Assembly: GCA_947496865.1 (NCBI GenBank)
Contig: CANMEE010000002.1
Span: forward strand, 1 to 64,000
Length of the DNA stretch: 64,000 nt
Direction: 5' to 3'
Source of the DNA: an uncultured Sphingomonadaceae bacterium
GTDB lineage: Bacteria; Pseudomonadota; Alphaproteobacteria; Sphingomonadales; Sphingomonadaceae
The position numbers and the translations under genes were made by a program. The notes under the pieces were generated by a model. That model worked only from the letters and a program-made list of their open reading frames with translations. It was not told where the DNA came from and made no database searches. Shown here in pieces: positions 33,404 through 42,650 of the stretch; positions within the stretch are counted from its first letter, which is position 1, and each line of letters opens with the position of its first letter.

Positions 33404-34858
33404 TCAAGCGTTTAGTGGTCGTTGTCCTACGGGATGAAAAATCTTTGGTCCAAGGTCCAGCCGGAATGGAGCCATTTTTGGGCGGGGTGGTTCATATTCC
33501 CGGCCCACGATAAACGACAGGGACTGCTGATGCTGCGCATCATTCTGGTCTGCATAGACCACGCCAAAGCGGGCGAGCGGAATGAACAACGCCTGCGATT
33601 TAAAAATGATCGGGCGAATGGCGTTGAGCGGCAAGCGGATATCGCCGGTCAATGTCACGGTTTCGCCGGGCGGCAGGTTTTCGATCTGGTGCAGCATATG
33701 ACCGGTCTGACTGCCATCATCTCTGGCGGTTGCTGCGTCCGCCTGCATCATAGCGCCAGACAGATTGATATCATGCACGTCTGCGTCTGATGTGTTGGTT
33801 AACGTGATCGTGTAATTCAGAACCGCATTCAGCAAGGTGGAGGATGCGCCGCTAGCAATAAATTCGATCTGTAGATGATCAGCTGGATCTGAATTGCGAC
33901 CGATTTCCGGTTTTGCAGATTTAGGCTGTTGTGGGGGCACGGGCCGAATGAGTGGTGGCGTTACTTGTGGTTTTGCTTCGGGGGGCACACCAATTTGTGA
34001 TGTCACAAAGCCATTGGACATGATCGGACCCGGTTTTTTCGGTTCTGCCGGGTTGGGAGGGGAATAGATTTTGGGCGCCGGTTTGCGGGGTATTGGCACA
34101 GAGGCGGGTTCTGCCGTGGGGATATCGGCGGAATCATCTTCAACCTCTTTCGCGTAAGCCGATGCAGATGTTTTTCGCCGCCATAAATATATGCCGAAGC
34201 CGCTGAACAATAGAAACAGGATCGCTGCGCCGGCATAATGTCCAAAATTCCAGTCAGAACTAATCTGCGGAGCAGCAGGAGATTCCACTATGTCGGACGC
34301 AGTGTCGGAGGCGGATGGTAAAGACTGATTGGGCAGGTCGGTCGAGAAGCCCGGGCTTGGTTGCCCCTCATTTGTTGCAGGATTATCGGGGGGTGAGGCC
34401 GTGGCGTCGGCACTGCCGGTAGGCTGCGGCGCTGGTGTCGCGCGCTGGGCAGGATTAACCGGCGTGCTTGGCCGTGTATTTGCAACTGGAGCAGGGCGGT
34501 CCAGACCACGATTTGGCGAGGTGGTGTCGGATCGTGTTGTGGACGTGACCGGCACCGGTCCAGCGGCAGGCTGATTGCTAGGCACGACACGATCGGGCGT
34601 TGGCAGAGCTTGTGGAGGCGGTATATTTTCTTCTACCGGTCCTTCGGCCTGATTACCGGCCGGTGTCTGCCCTTCACCGGGAGGCAAGGAATAATCATTG
34701 ACGGAAGGCAGCTCTGGCGCTGGCTCGGGAGGCAACGGCCTTGGCACGGCTTGGCCCAACGCTGGCGGCGTCGCGGCGATAAATAGGCCCAGCGCGCCGA
34801 CAATCATGATTGCCAGCGATCTTACGCGCATCATTCGGTCCATGTAATGTATCGCCAT
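33404..34858 (-). CDS. proline-rich single-pass exported protein, unknown
   Basis: About 484 residues from ATG 34858 (AAGGG just upstream); later in-frame ATGs at 34843, 34834 and 34831 are alternatives. An N-terminal signal peptide (RSLAIMIVGALGLFIAATPPALG) is followed by about 170 residues rich in Pro, Ser, Thr and Ala. A membrane helix (GAAILFLLFSGFGIYLWRRK) comes next, then a second proline-rich linker. A C-terminal domain of about 130 residues looks like an immunoglobulin-type or conserved-repeat fold (LNYTITLTNTSDADVHDINLSG, NLPPGETVTLTGDIRLP). Orientation predicts the last domain in the cytoplasm if the signal is cleaved. Function unknown. It is divergent from queF. Confidence 0.7.
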   Translation of the reverse strand: MAIHYMDRMMRVRSLAIMIVGALGLFIAATPPALGQAVPRPLPPEPAPELPSVNDYSLPPGEGQTPAGNQAEGPVEENIPPPQALPTPDRVVPSNQPAAGPVPVTSTTRSDTTSPNRGLDRPAPVANTRPSTPVNPAQRATPAPQPTGSADATASPPDNPATNEGQPSPGFSTDLPNQSLPSASDTASDIVESPAAPQISSDWNFGHYAGAAILFLLFSGFGIYLWRRKTSASAYAKEVEDDSADIPTAEPASVPIPRKPAPKIYSPPNPAEPKKPGPIMSNGFVTSQIGVPPEAKPQVTPPLIRPVPPQQPKSAKPEIGRNSDPADHLQIEFIASGASSTLLNAVLNYTITLTNTSDADVHDINLSGAMMQADAATARDDGSQTGHMLHQIENLPPGETVTLTGDIRLPLNAIRPIIFKSQALFIPLARFGVVYADQNDAQHQQSLSFIVGREYEPPRPKMAPFRLDLGPKIFHPVGQRPLNA

Positions 34859-34963
34859 TGCCCTTTGTAACCCTGTGACCTGTTTTGTCGCCCCATTCGC
34901 TGAACCATCAATGAATATATACGCAGGGATGACATGAGCCGCCCTGTGCATTAGATGACCTGC

Positions 34964-35434
34964 ATGACAGATAACGACACATCAAAAGCCGCGCCGCGTT
35001 TCCTGGGACAGGACAGCGCGCTGCCGACCTCGCCGGAAGAAGCAGTCCTCGACTATGTCCCTAACCCGCGGGTTGGACAGCTATATCTCACGCGCTTTGC
35101 GGTGCCGGAATTTACCTCGCTTTGCCCAGTTACAGCACAGCCTGATTTTGCGCATCTGGTGATCGATTATGCACCGGATCAAACGATTGTTGAGTCCAAA
35201 TCGCTGAAGCTGTTTTTGGGGTCTTTCCGCAACCACGCGGCATTTCATGAAGATTGTACGGTCGGAATCGGTCAACGGCTTTTTACCGAGATGAAGCCGA
35301 AATGGCTCCGCATCGGCGGCTATTGGTATCCACGTGGCGGCATTCCGATTGATGTTTTCTGGCAATCCGGCGAACCGCCCAAGGGTTTATGGATTCCGGA
35401 GCAAGGTGTTGCATCTTATAGAGGAAGAGGTTGA
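34964..35434 (+). CDS. queF: NADPH-dependent 7-cyano-7-deazaguanine reductase
   Basis: A 156-residue short (type I) QueF that reduces preQ0 to preQ1 in queuosine synthesis. Seen: catalytic Cys54 in [14 protein letters not shown] with Asp61 eight residues on, and the signature [15 protein letters not shown] followed by FHEDC. ATG 34964 (MTDNDTSK) is used; a start three codons earlier is possible. It pairs functionally with gluQ at 16 kb. A GST-like gene follows after 1 base, probably in the same transcript. Confidence 0.95.
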   Translation: MTDNDTSKAAPRFLGQDSALPTSPEEAVLDYVPNPRVGQLYLTRFAVPEFTSLCPVTAQPDFAHLVIDYAPDQTIVESKSLKLFLGSFRNHAAFHEDCTVGIGQRLFTEMKPKWLRIGGYWYPRGGIPIDVFWQSGEPPKGLWIPEQGVASYRGRG

Positions 35435-35435
35435 T

Positions 35436-36524
35436 ATGACCCATAAATTATACGCCGCACCCCTGTCGCTTTATTCCGGTAAGGCCCGCGCCTATCTTGA
35501 TTGGAAGGGTGTGGATTACGAAGAAATCCTCTCTTCGGGCGATGTTTACAAAGATATTATCGTTCCCAAGGTCGGGCGCCCGGTCATTCCGGTATTGGAT
35601 ACCGATGGTGGCCAGACGATCCAGGATACGACCTGCATTATCGATCATTTTGAAGAGACCGTCGGCGGTCCATCGATTTACCCCGACACGCCAAAACAGC
35701 GACTGGCTGCTTTGTTGCTCGAAACCTTTGGCGATGAGTGGCTGGTTATTCCGGCGATGCACTATCGTTGGAATTACAATGAAGAGTGGGTTTACGGCGA
35801 GTTTGGAGCCACCGCTGCGCCGGAAGCGAGCAAGGAAGAGCAGCTTGCTATTGGCAAAGAGCGGGGCGCGAATTTCAAAGGATTTTGTCCAATCTTGGGT
35901 ATAAATCCAGACACTGTTCCAGCCATCGAGGCCAGCTACGAGGCTTTGCTTGCCGATCTCGATGCACATTTTTCTGTCCACGATTATTTACTGGGTTCGC
36001 GGCCTTCTATCGGGGACTATGGTTTAATAGGTCCACTTTACGCTCATCTTTATCGTGACCCAGCGTCGGGCGATATTATGAAGCGGCTTGCGCCACGGGT
36101 GGCTGCTTGGGTGGAGCGGATGGTCGATGTGAAAGCGCCGCTGTCTGGCGAATTCCTGTCTGATGATGAGGTTCCGCAAACACTAATACCGGTTCTGGAA
36201 CGGATGATGGGTGAACAAATGCCGTTCCTGCAGAGAACAGCCAATATGCTCGACGCCTGGGCTGAGTCCAACGAAGGAGTTGAGATACCCCGCGCCGTTG
36301 GTATGGCGGATTTCACGGTGGAAGGCGTAACCGGTCAACGGATTGCACCGCCATTTAGTCTGTGGATGTTGCAGCGCGCTCTGGATTATTATGCCGGGCT
36401 ATCGGAAGCTGAGAAAATAGTGGCAGACACATTGCTATCGTCCATCGCTGGCGCCGATAGCTTCCAGCAGTTTCAGCAAGGCCGCAAGCTAGCGTTTGTG
36501 GATTTCAAACTGGTGCTAGCTTAG
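35436..36524 (+). CDS. glutathione S-transferase-like protein
   Basis: A 362-residue protein with an N-terminal thioredoxin-like GST domain (LYAAPLSLYSGKARAYLDWKGVDYEEI, VPVLDTDGG-like VIPVLDTDGGQTIQDTT) and a helical C-terminal GST domain (GSRPSIGDYGLIGPLYAHL). About 90 further residues make it longer than a standard GST (200-230). The catalytic residue is not obvious. ATG 35436 has GAGGAAGAGG upstream and follows queF by one base. Its substrate is unknown. Confidence 0.8.
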   Translation: MTHKLYAAPLSLYSGKARAYLDWKGVDYEEILSSGDVYKDIIVPKVGRPVIPVLDTDGGQTIQDTTCIIDHFEETVGGPSIYPDTPKQRLAALLLETFGDEWLVIPAMHYRWNYNEEWVYGEFGATAAPEASKEEQLAIGKERGANFKGFCPILGINPDTVPAIEASYEALLADLDAHFSVHDYLLGSRPSIGDYGLIGPLYAHLYRDPASGDIMKRLAPRVAAWVERMVDVKAPLSGEFLSDDEVPQTLIPVLERMMGEQMPFLQRTANMLDAWAESNEGVEIPRAVGMADFTVEGVTGQRIAPPFSLWMLQRALDYYAGLSEAEKIVADTLLSSIAGADSFQQFQQGRKLAFVDFKLVLA

Positions 36525-36538
36525 CACAAAACCAGGCT

Positions 36539-37252
36539 TCAATTCTGGAAATCCGGAAACCATAAGGCTTCACAGCGTTGCGTATAGGGCGCAAAATTGC
36601 TGTGAGTTTTTGCGGCATCTAGCAGCGGGCTTGGCAGTCCTTCGATCAGACTATTGGTAATGATCGGATAAGCGATCGCATCGAGACTGGTGGGCTTGTC
36701 ACCAAACATGAAGTTTTTCTCGCCCAGTTGTGCGGACAAAGCCGCTAAATCGGCTGCACCAAGGGCGTAGATATCCTCCACAGCATGACGGCCGATACCA
36801 TGGGCCTGCAGTCCCGTTTTTACTTGCTTCTGGGCGATAATCGGCACCAAATTACGGATGATTGGCGGCATGTCGCCAAACCAGAAATTCCTGATAACCG
36901 GCCAATTATGGTCATCGATCCAGCGGCTATAGAGCGTTACCCAATAGAGCCGCTCTTCGATCATGCGGGCCATAGCGTGAGAAGTGGCGCGTTCTTGAGC
37001 ATTTAAACCGTCATTAAAGTCCACGCCATATTTGCTTTCCAAATGGCGCTGGATCAGCGCGGTATCAGCAATTTTGGTTTCGTCGTCGATGAGATAAGGC
37101 AGCTTGCCCTTTGGCGCTTTGCGCGGGTCATCCATAGGTTCAGTTTTATATTCTACCCCCGCTATTTTCAGCAATATCTCACCCTTCATGCAAAAGGGAC
37201 TGGCATTGGGCACGCCAAAACCGGGTCGAAACTGGAAATATGTAATTGTCAT
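36539..37252 (-). CDS. metaxin-like glutathione S-transferase (FaxA type)
   Basis: A 237-residue protein. The N-terminal segment YFQFRPGFGVPNASPFCMKGEILLKIAGVEY matches the metaxin/Tom37-like GST_N_4 domain. The C-terminal helical domain contains EKNFMFGDKPTSLDAIAYPII, the typical N-capping region. Related bacterial proteins include the fluoroacetate-linked FaxA family, but the reaction here is unknown. ATG 37252 is preferred, with GGGGAG about 8 bases upstream. It converges with the preceding GST-like gene (14 bases between stops). Confidence 0.82.
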   Translation of the reverse strand: MTITYFQFRPGFGVPNASPFCMKGEILLKIAGVEYKTEPMDDPRKAPKGKLPYLIDDETKIADTALIQRHLESKYGVDFNDGLNAQERATSHAMARMIEERLYWVTLYSRWIDDHNWPVIRNFWFGDMPPIIRNLVPIIAQKQVKTGLQAHGIGRHAVEDIYALGAADLAALSAQLGEKNFMFGDKPTSLDAIAYPIITNSLIEGLPSPLLDAAKTHSNFAPYTQRCEALWFPDFQN

Positions 37253-37387
37253 TATGGGCTCCCCGCCATTTTTCCGATCAGGATATATCATAAAATATTC
37301 CGTCTATCCTGCGCCATATCGCAACAGCCTGTCGCTTTTTTGTTTTTGCCCTATCAATCGGCGGCCGCTAACATTATTGTTAGCACC

Positions 37388-37789
37388 ATGAGCAGCATCC
37401 CCCACCAATTTAGCATAGCGATCCAGCCTGATGATATTGACTTCATGGGGCATGTGAACAACGCCAATTACCTGACATGGGTGCAAGATGCCGTGGTTGC
37501 CCATTGGGAGAAAATTGCGCCTTCCGAGGCTGTCGCAACACATCTCTGGGTCGCGCTGAAACACGAGATAACCTACCGGAAACCAGCCTTTCTGGACGAT
37601 GATGTCATTGCCGAAGTATTGCTGGAGAAAGTCCATGGCGCTCGCGCTTTTTACAGCACGGTCATTCGGCGCGGCGAAGATGTGCTGGCAGAGGTACAAT
37701 CAAGCTGGTGCTGTATTGACGCTGACACGCTGCGACCAATGCGAATCGCAAAGGATATTGCGGCCAATTTCTTTGGGTCTAAAGACTAA
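37388..37789 (+). CDS. YbgC/FcbC-type acyl-CoA thioesterase (hotdog fold)
   Basis: A 133-residue single hotdog domain. The N-terminal IQPDDIDFMGHVNNANYLTWVQDA contains the D-x-x-GHVNN-x-Y catalytic helix start of 4-hydroxybenzoyl-CoA-type thioesterases, followed by HEITYRKPAFLDDDVIAE and an Ala/Leu-rich final strand. It should hydrolyse an acyl-CoA; the substrate is unknown. ATG 37388 gives a standard length. It is divergent from the metaxin-like GST and converges with the HerA-like ATPase gene. Confidence 0.88.
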   Translation: MSSIPHQFSIAIQPDDIDFMGHVNNANYLTWVQDAVVAHWEKIAPSEAVATHLWVALKHEITYRKPAFLDDDVIAEVLLEKVHGARAFYSTVIRRGEDVLAEVQSSWCCIDADTLRPMRIAKDIAANFFGSKD

Positions 37790-37832
37790 GCATCATATTC
37801 CTGCCCTCACAGGGGGCATTGGCGGAATATTG

Positions 37833-39413
37833 TCACCGCATCAAACCACCAATCAGGTTTCTGACAAAGCGCCCGGCTACGGGACCAGCGAGTTCGGTCG
37901 CGATGGAACCAACGGCAGAAGTTACGCCGGATCGCATCGGATTTGCCCGTGATTTCTTTCCGAGCATAGTCGAGGCGGCCATGCCTGCAGCCGACCCCAT
38001 CGCGACTTTAGCACCGCGACTAAAGGCTTTTTCCCACATGCTCTTGCTCTTACGAGGTTGCTTGCGGACTTCCTCTTCGCCTTTTTCCTCGACTTCTTTT
38101 GCCGTTTCGGTGGCATCGATGACCTTTTGGGCCAAAATTTCCTCGGCGCTCTGGCGATCTATCTCTTCGTCATATTTGCCATCATAAGGCGAAATAGACT
38201 GCATTATCGCGCGTTCTTTCGCTGTGACTGGTCCCAGACGAGAGCGTGGCGGTTTTATCAACGTCCGCTGGACAATCGAAGGCGCGCCGTCTTCCATCAA
38301 GGTGGAAACCAAGGCTTCACCAACCCGCAGCTCGGTAATCGCTTCTTCGACATCCAATTCTGGATTGATCCGGAAGGTGTCGGCGGCGGCTTTGATCGCT
38401 TTTTTGTCGCGAGGTGTAAAAGCGCGAAGCGCGTGTTGGACCCGGTTTCCAAGCTGTCCTGCGACTTCCTCGGGAATATCCACTGGGTTTTGGGTAACGA
38501 AATAGACGCCAACGCCTTTCGAGCGGATCAGGCGCACGACCTGTTCGATTTTATCTTCCAACGCCTTAGGGGCATCGTCGAACAGTAAATGCGCTTCGTC
38601 AAAAAAGAATACCAGCTTTGGTTTATCCGGATCGCCCACTTCAGGCAGCGTTTCAAACAGTTCCGCGAGCAGCCATAACAGAAACGTCGCATAGAGTTTT
38701 GGACTTCGCATCAACTGGTCAGCGGCGAGCACATTGATATAGCCGCGACCCTGATCATCACATTTGATGAAATCATCTATTTCAAGAGCGGGCTCCCCAA
38801 AAAATTGGCCTGCACCCTGGCTATCGAGTTGCAGCAACTGGCGCTGGATCGCGCCGACGCTGGCTTTGCTGACATTGCCATATTTGGCAGACAGGGTTTT
38901 TGCATTTTCGGCGGTATAGGCGAGCATGGATTGCAGGTCGTCGAGGTTGAGCAGCAACAGGCCTTCTTCATCCGCAAAACGGAAGACAATGTTCAGCACG
39001 CCTTCCTGCGTATTGTTGAGGTCCATTAATCGGGCGAGAAGCAACGGCCCCATTTCGGTGATCGTGGTGCGGATCGGATGGCCTTGTTTGCCATAGAGAT
39101 CCCAGAATATTGCCGGATTGTCGGAATAGGCATAGTCGCTCATGCCCAATTCTTCGGCGCGTCCTTCCAATTTATCGGCATGTTTGAATGTCGAGGAGCC
39201 GGCCATCGAAATGCCTGCCAGATCACCTTTGACGTCTGCGACAAAGACAGGAACGCCATTTGCTGAGAAACTCTCGGCCAGACCTTGCAACGTCACTGTT
39301 TTACCGGTGCCTGTCGCGCCAGCGATAAGGCCGTGGCGATTAGCGCGTTTGAGGTTCAGGCTTTGCCGTTCTTTACCGCCCAGCCCCAAAAATATCTCCG
39401 TTGCTGCAGCCAT
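37833..39413 (-). CDS. HerA/YjgR-like ATPase (DUF853)
   Basis: A 526-residue P-loop ATPase. Walker A GATGTGKTVT near residue 35, then VFVADVKGDLAGIS. Walker B is KLVFFFDEAHLLFDDAP, followed by SKGVGVYFVTQNPVDIPEEV and a coupling Gln/Asn. The DUF853 region (HALRAFTPRDKKAIKAAA) is characteristic of YjgR. The C-terminal 80 residues contain a charged coiled-coil stretch and a glycine-rich end. YjgR proteins resemble HerA translocases, but their function is not established. ATG 39413 (MAAATEIFLG) fits the family start. Confidence 0.88.
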   Translation of the reverse strand: MAAATEIFLGLGGKERQSLNLKRANRHGLIAGATGTGKTVTLQGLAESFSANGVPVFVADVKGDLAGISMAGSSTFKHADKLEGRAEELGMSDYAYSDNPAIFWDLYGKQGHPIRTTITEMGPLLLARLMDLNNTQEGVLNIVFRFADEEGLLLLNLDDLQSMLAYTAENAKTLSAKYGNVSKASVGAIQRQLLQLDSQGAGQFFGEPALEIDDFIKCDDQGRGYINVLAADQLMRSPKLYATFLLWLLAELFETLPEVGDPDKPKLVFFFDEAHLLFDDAPKALEDKIEQVVRLIRSKGVGVYFVTQNPVDIPEEVAGQLGNRVQHALRAFTPRDKKAIKAAADTFRINPELDVEEAITELRVGEALVSTLMEDGAPSIVQRTLIKPPRSRLGPVTAKERAIMQSISPYDGKYDEEIDRQSAEEILAQKVIDATETAKEVEEKGEEEVRKQPRKSKSMWEKAFSRGAKVAMGSAAGMAASTMLGKKSRANPMRSGVTSAVGSIATELAGPVAGRFVRNLIGGLMR

Positions 39414-39464
39414 ACCCGAATCCCCTGAATCAAATGAACGGGAAAGATATCCGTGACCAAGCAA

Positions 39465-39491
39465 AAAGGCCAGCGCGATGCGCTGGCCTTT
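39465..39491 (-). terminator. terminator of degP
   Basis: A perfect 12-bp stem (39465-39476 with 39480-39491) and a 3-base loop. Read on the minus strand it ends in a run of T residues, 27 bases after the degP stop. Confidence 0.85.
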
Positions 39492-39518
39492 GGGTAATGT
39501 TACAAGTCTGCGTGGAGC

Positions 39519-41048
39519 CTACTCGTCGTTTAGACGTACCGCGACAAATCTTGCATCACGGCCACCTTGCTTCACCTGCAATAGGACAGCTTCGCGATTT
39601 GATCGCTTAGCGGCGCTAATGGCCTTGTCCAAATCCGACGCCGTGTTGATTGGGCGGCGGTTAACGCTGATGATCACGGTCGTGCGCCTGATACCCTTAC
39701 GGGCAGCATCACTGCTGGGATTTACGGTCGATACAACAACGCCTTTTTGCGACGCTGGTACCCGGATTTGACGGGCGATAGTGGGAGTTAGGTCAACCAC
39801 CGACAAGCCAAGTGCTTCAGCTGTTGCTTCTGCGCTTGCACCATCTTCGTCTGTGCCCATTGGATCTTCGGCATCAGGATCAAAGTTTGTAGCGAGTTCT
39901 TCTTCCGATGGCCGTTGTCCGAGCGTCGCGGTCACTTTGACTTTCTTGCCATCTCGCAGCAATTCAATCGGAACCTTGGTGCCGACGGGCAGGTTCGCAA
40001 CCAGATAAGACAATGTCTGATCTGGCGTGACGTCGCGATTATTGACTTTCACGATCACATCACCAGCTTGAATGCCAGCTTTGGAGGCACCTTCGCCCGG
40101 AACAACGCTTTGGATAAATTCACCGGTATTTTTCTTGAGTCCCAGTGAGTCTGCAATGTCTTCTGTCAGTGGGCTGATTTGTACGCCCAGATATCCGCGC
40201 TCGATTTTTTCGCCTTTGCGCAGCGTGTTGACAATCGGAACCGCAACTTCCGCAGGAATAGCAAAACCAATGCCGACATTGCCGCCTGTGGGCGAAATAA
40301 TCGCGTTGTTGATACCGATAACATTCCCGTTCAGATCAAACATCGGTCCGCCGCTATTACCGCGGTTGATGGATGCATCGGTCTGCAAGAAACGGTCATA
40401 AGCGCCGCCTTGTCCGGTATTGCGATGGATGGCTGACAATATGCCGGTTGTCACTGTGCCGCCAAGGCCGAAGGGATTACCGATTGCGATAACCCAGTCA
40501 CCAACGCGCGCGCCTTCGCTATCGCCAAATTTGACGAAGGGCAGATCTTCTTTCGCGTTTATCTTCAGCACAGCAATGTCTGATGCAGCATCACGGCCGA
40601 CCAAAGTGGCTTCATATTCCGTGCGGTCAGGCATGATGACGGTGATGGATTCGATCGTTGCGTTGCGATTGCCGGGTGCAACAACATGATTGTTGGTGAC
40701 GACATAGCCATCAGCGGAAATAATGAAACCGGAGCCGAGCGATTGTGCCTGACGCGTCTGTCCGCCACCATTGCCGCCACGATTACCGAATAAGCCACCA
40801 AAGGGCGTTCCGGCAAAGGGGTTGTTATTTACACGGACTTTCTGGGTCGTGGAGATATTGACGACCGCTGGCTGCAATTGCTCGGTCAGGTCGGCAAAGC
40901 TCATTGGCGCACCGGGGACCGGAGCGGCCGCTTTCATGACACGGCTGTCATTTGCCGCGACTTGAGCACCAGCAGTGCCGACGCCTGATAGCGTCGCTGC
41001 GCCTCCTGCCAAAAGCAAAGCTGCTGAAATTCCGTAAGCGTAACGCAC
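39519..41048 (-). CDS. degP: periplasmic Do-family serine protease/chaperone
   Basis: A 509-residue HtrA-type protease. It has a signal peptide (residues 1-28, ending AGA before Gln29). The trypsin-like domain holds His121 (VTNNHVV), Asp157 (ASDIAVL) and Ser232 (NRGNSGGP), and two PDZ domains follow (about 290-370 and 430-505). It degrades or refolds damaged envelope proteins. GTG 41048 is preceded by GAGAGGAA. It shares orientation with hflK-hflC upstream, with one SnoaL-like gene between, an arrangement often seen in Alphaproteobacteria. An 8-bp dyad (41071-41078/41089-41096) lies in its leader. Confidence 0.94.
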   Translation of the reverse strand: MRYAYGISAALLLAGGAATLSGVGTAGAQVAANDSRVMKAAAPVPGAPMSFADLTEQLQPAVVNISTTQKVRVNNNPFAGTPFGGLFGNRGGNGGGQTRQAQSLGSGFIISADGYVVTNNHVVAPGNRNATIESITVIMPDRTEYEATLVGRDAASDIAVLKINAKEDLPFVKFGDSEGARVGDWVIAIGNPFGLGGTVTTGILSAIHRNTGQGGAYDRFLQTDASINRGNSGGPMFDLNGNVIGINNAIISPTGGNVGIGFAIPAEVAVPIVNTLRKGEKIERGYLGVQISPLTEDIADSLGLKKNTGEFIQSVVPGEGASKAGIQAGDVIVKVNNRDVTPDQTLSYLVANLPVGTKVPIELLRDGKKVKVTATLGQRPSEEELATNFDPDAEDPMGTDEDGASAEATAEALGLSVVDLTPTIARQIRVPASQKGVVVSTVNPSSDAARKGIRRTTVIISVNRRPINTASDLDKAISAAKRSNREAVLLQVKQGGRDARFVAVRLNDE

Positions 41049-41348
41049 AATATATTCCTCTCAATTTGTCGGCATCGACAGTCTCTATTCGATGCCAAAT
41101 TCCTTCAAGTTACATAAATCATTGGCGCAGAATTTATGAACCGAATTTGAATGTTACCACAGTCAATCATTAAGATCAGCTATAAGGTAGGTGTTTTTAA
41201 TCTGTCTTTAGATGATTTGGGTGTGACAAAGGGCATTCGCAACCCAAAAATGGCCAATTTGTCGAAAAAAATCGCGCTTCGGTAGAAAAGACGACAAATG
41301 TAGTCGTTAGCATGCGGTTGCGCCGACATTCCTGAGTAAAATTGGACG
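41049..41348. other. intergenic leader of degP
   Basis: No gene is supported. It holds the degP ribosome site, a dyad GGCATCGA-N10-TCGATGCC (41071-41096) that may be an operator or leader hairpin, and an AT-rich stretch. Read on the minus strand, a CTTGAA hexamer near 41109-41104 could suggest a heat-shock-type -35 element, but I cannot identify the matching -10. Confidence 0.4.
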
Positions 41349-41789
41349 CTATAGCGTAAAGACGCCATCGGTCTTACACGGCGCTTTGCCAATAAAGCCC
41401 AGCGATTCATTGGCCAACTGGGTATCAAAAAATTCATATACGCTTGCGATTTTTCCGTCACGAAACGTAAAAATATGCGCGTAGCGCTGATCATAGCGCT
41501 TACCATTTTTTGCTATGCCTTTGGCTTCCATGATTGCAGTGGCGCCATCAGGGCCTTCGTTCATGATCTTCCAGTTATCGGCAAATTGAAACTGTTCAAA
41601 GTCGAGGGCATCAAAAATTAGCGGCAAGATGGTTTTCAGCGCTTCGAAGCTATCATAGCGTCCGGAGATGATGGTATTGCCAGATACATGATAGACTACA
41701 TCGGGATGATGCAGGGCCTCAAACGCTGCGACGTCCAGCGTCGCCAGCGCTTGATAATAAGCATCTATAATGGCCGCATGCGTTGCCAA
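41349..41789 (-). CDS. SnoaL-like/NTF2-fold protein
   Basis: A 146-residue alpha+beta barrel of the NTF2-like superfamily: an N-terminal helix (IDAYYQALATLDVAAFEALHHPDVVYHV), GRYDSFEALKTILP, and strands ending YDQRYAHIFTFRDGKIASVYEFFDT. Such domains include ketosteroid isomerases and cyclases, but no specific catalytic set is clear. The only start giving the full fold is TTG 41789, 6 bases after the hflC stop, with no strong ribosome site; translation may be coupled to hflC. Confidence 0.78.
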   Translation of the reverse strand: MATHAAIIDAYYQALATLDVAAFEALHHPDVVYHVSGNTIISGRYDSFEALKTILPLIFDALDFEQFQFADNWKIMNEGPDGATAIMEAKGIAKNGKRYDQRYAHIFTFRDGKIASVYEFFDTQLANESLGFIGKAPCKTDGVFTL

Positions 41790-41795
41790 GATTGG

Positions 41796-42650
41796 TTACC
41801 GGCCCTGAAACTGCCGCAGATATTGATTGTCAGGCGACAATACGAATGATGATGTCGGATCACCTTCCTGGCCTCTGCGAAATGTCGTTTCATAGCTTTT
41901 CATGGCGCGATAGAAGTCATAGAAATCGGCATCTTTGCCGAAGCTTTCCGCATAGGTACGGGCTGCACTGGCATCGGCTTCTGCGCGGATGATCTGGGCT
42001 TGTTTGGCGCCTTGAGCTTTAATGGTACGGGCTTCCTGCTCACGCGCGGTCCGCATCCGTTGATAGGCACTTTCCAATGGTGTGCCATCCGGCAAATCAG
42101 CACGCTTGATCCGCACATCGACGATTTCTGCGCCATATTGGCGGGCGACCCGATTCAGGCCAGTCTTGATATTGTCCATCACCTGGCCACGTTCTGGGCT
42201 CAAAAGGGCAGCGAACGGGCGTTTGCCCAACTCGTTCCTTAGAGCCGAACCGAGGATCGGACGAAGTTCATCGGCAACCCGTGCTTCATTGCCTGCAGCA
42301 ATGAACATACGCAGCGGGTCGGTAATCCGAAAGCGCGCAAACGCGTCGACTTGCAGCCGTAGCTGATCGGTGGACAGCACTTGTTGTTGTTCCATCTCAA
42401 CGTCGAGAATGCGTTTGTCGATCCATACGAGTTGTTCAGCAAAAGGAATTTTCGGGACTAGACCAGCGCCGGTTTGACCAAATTCCTGACCTGCTTGGTA
42501 ACGGTTGACGATGCGTACAGGCTCACCAAAGCGTACGACGACGCCTTGTCGGGTCTCGGGCACGACCACAAGTGTGTTTGCAAGCACCAGCAGCGCGCCA
42601 ATGATGACGATGCCGAGTGCAACCGGGTTCTGGAAAATACGACCGATCAT
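41796..42650 (-). CDS. hflC: HflC, FtsH protease modulator
   Basis: A 284-residue SPFH/prohibitin-domain protein with one N-terminal membrane helix (VALGIVIIGALLVLANTLVVV). The SPFH core includes RFGEPVRIV, DKRILDVEMEQQQVLSTDQLRLQVDAFARFRI, and a Glu/Ala-rich coiled-coil end (IRAEADASAARTYAESF). With HflK it forms a large periplasmic cage around FtsH and modulates degradation of membrane proteins. ATG 42650 overlaps the hflK stop (ATGA). Confidence 0.95.
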   Translation of the reverse strand: MIGRIFQNPVALGIVIIGALLVLANTLVVVPETRQGVVVRFGEPVRIVNRYQAGQEFGQTGAGLVPKIPFAEQLVWIDKRILDVEMEQQQVLSTDQLRLQVDAFARFRITDPLRMFIAAGNEARVADELRPILGSALRNELGKRPFAALLSPERGQVMDNIKTGLNRVARQYGAEIVDVRIKRADLPDGTPLESAYQRMRTAREQEARTIKAQGAKQAQIIRAEADASAARTYAESFGKDADFYDFYRAMKSYETTFRRGQEGDPTSSFVLSPDNQYLRQFQGR

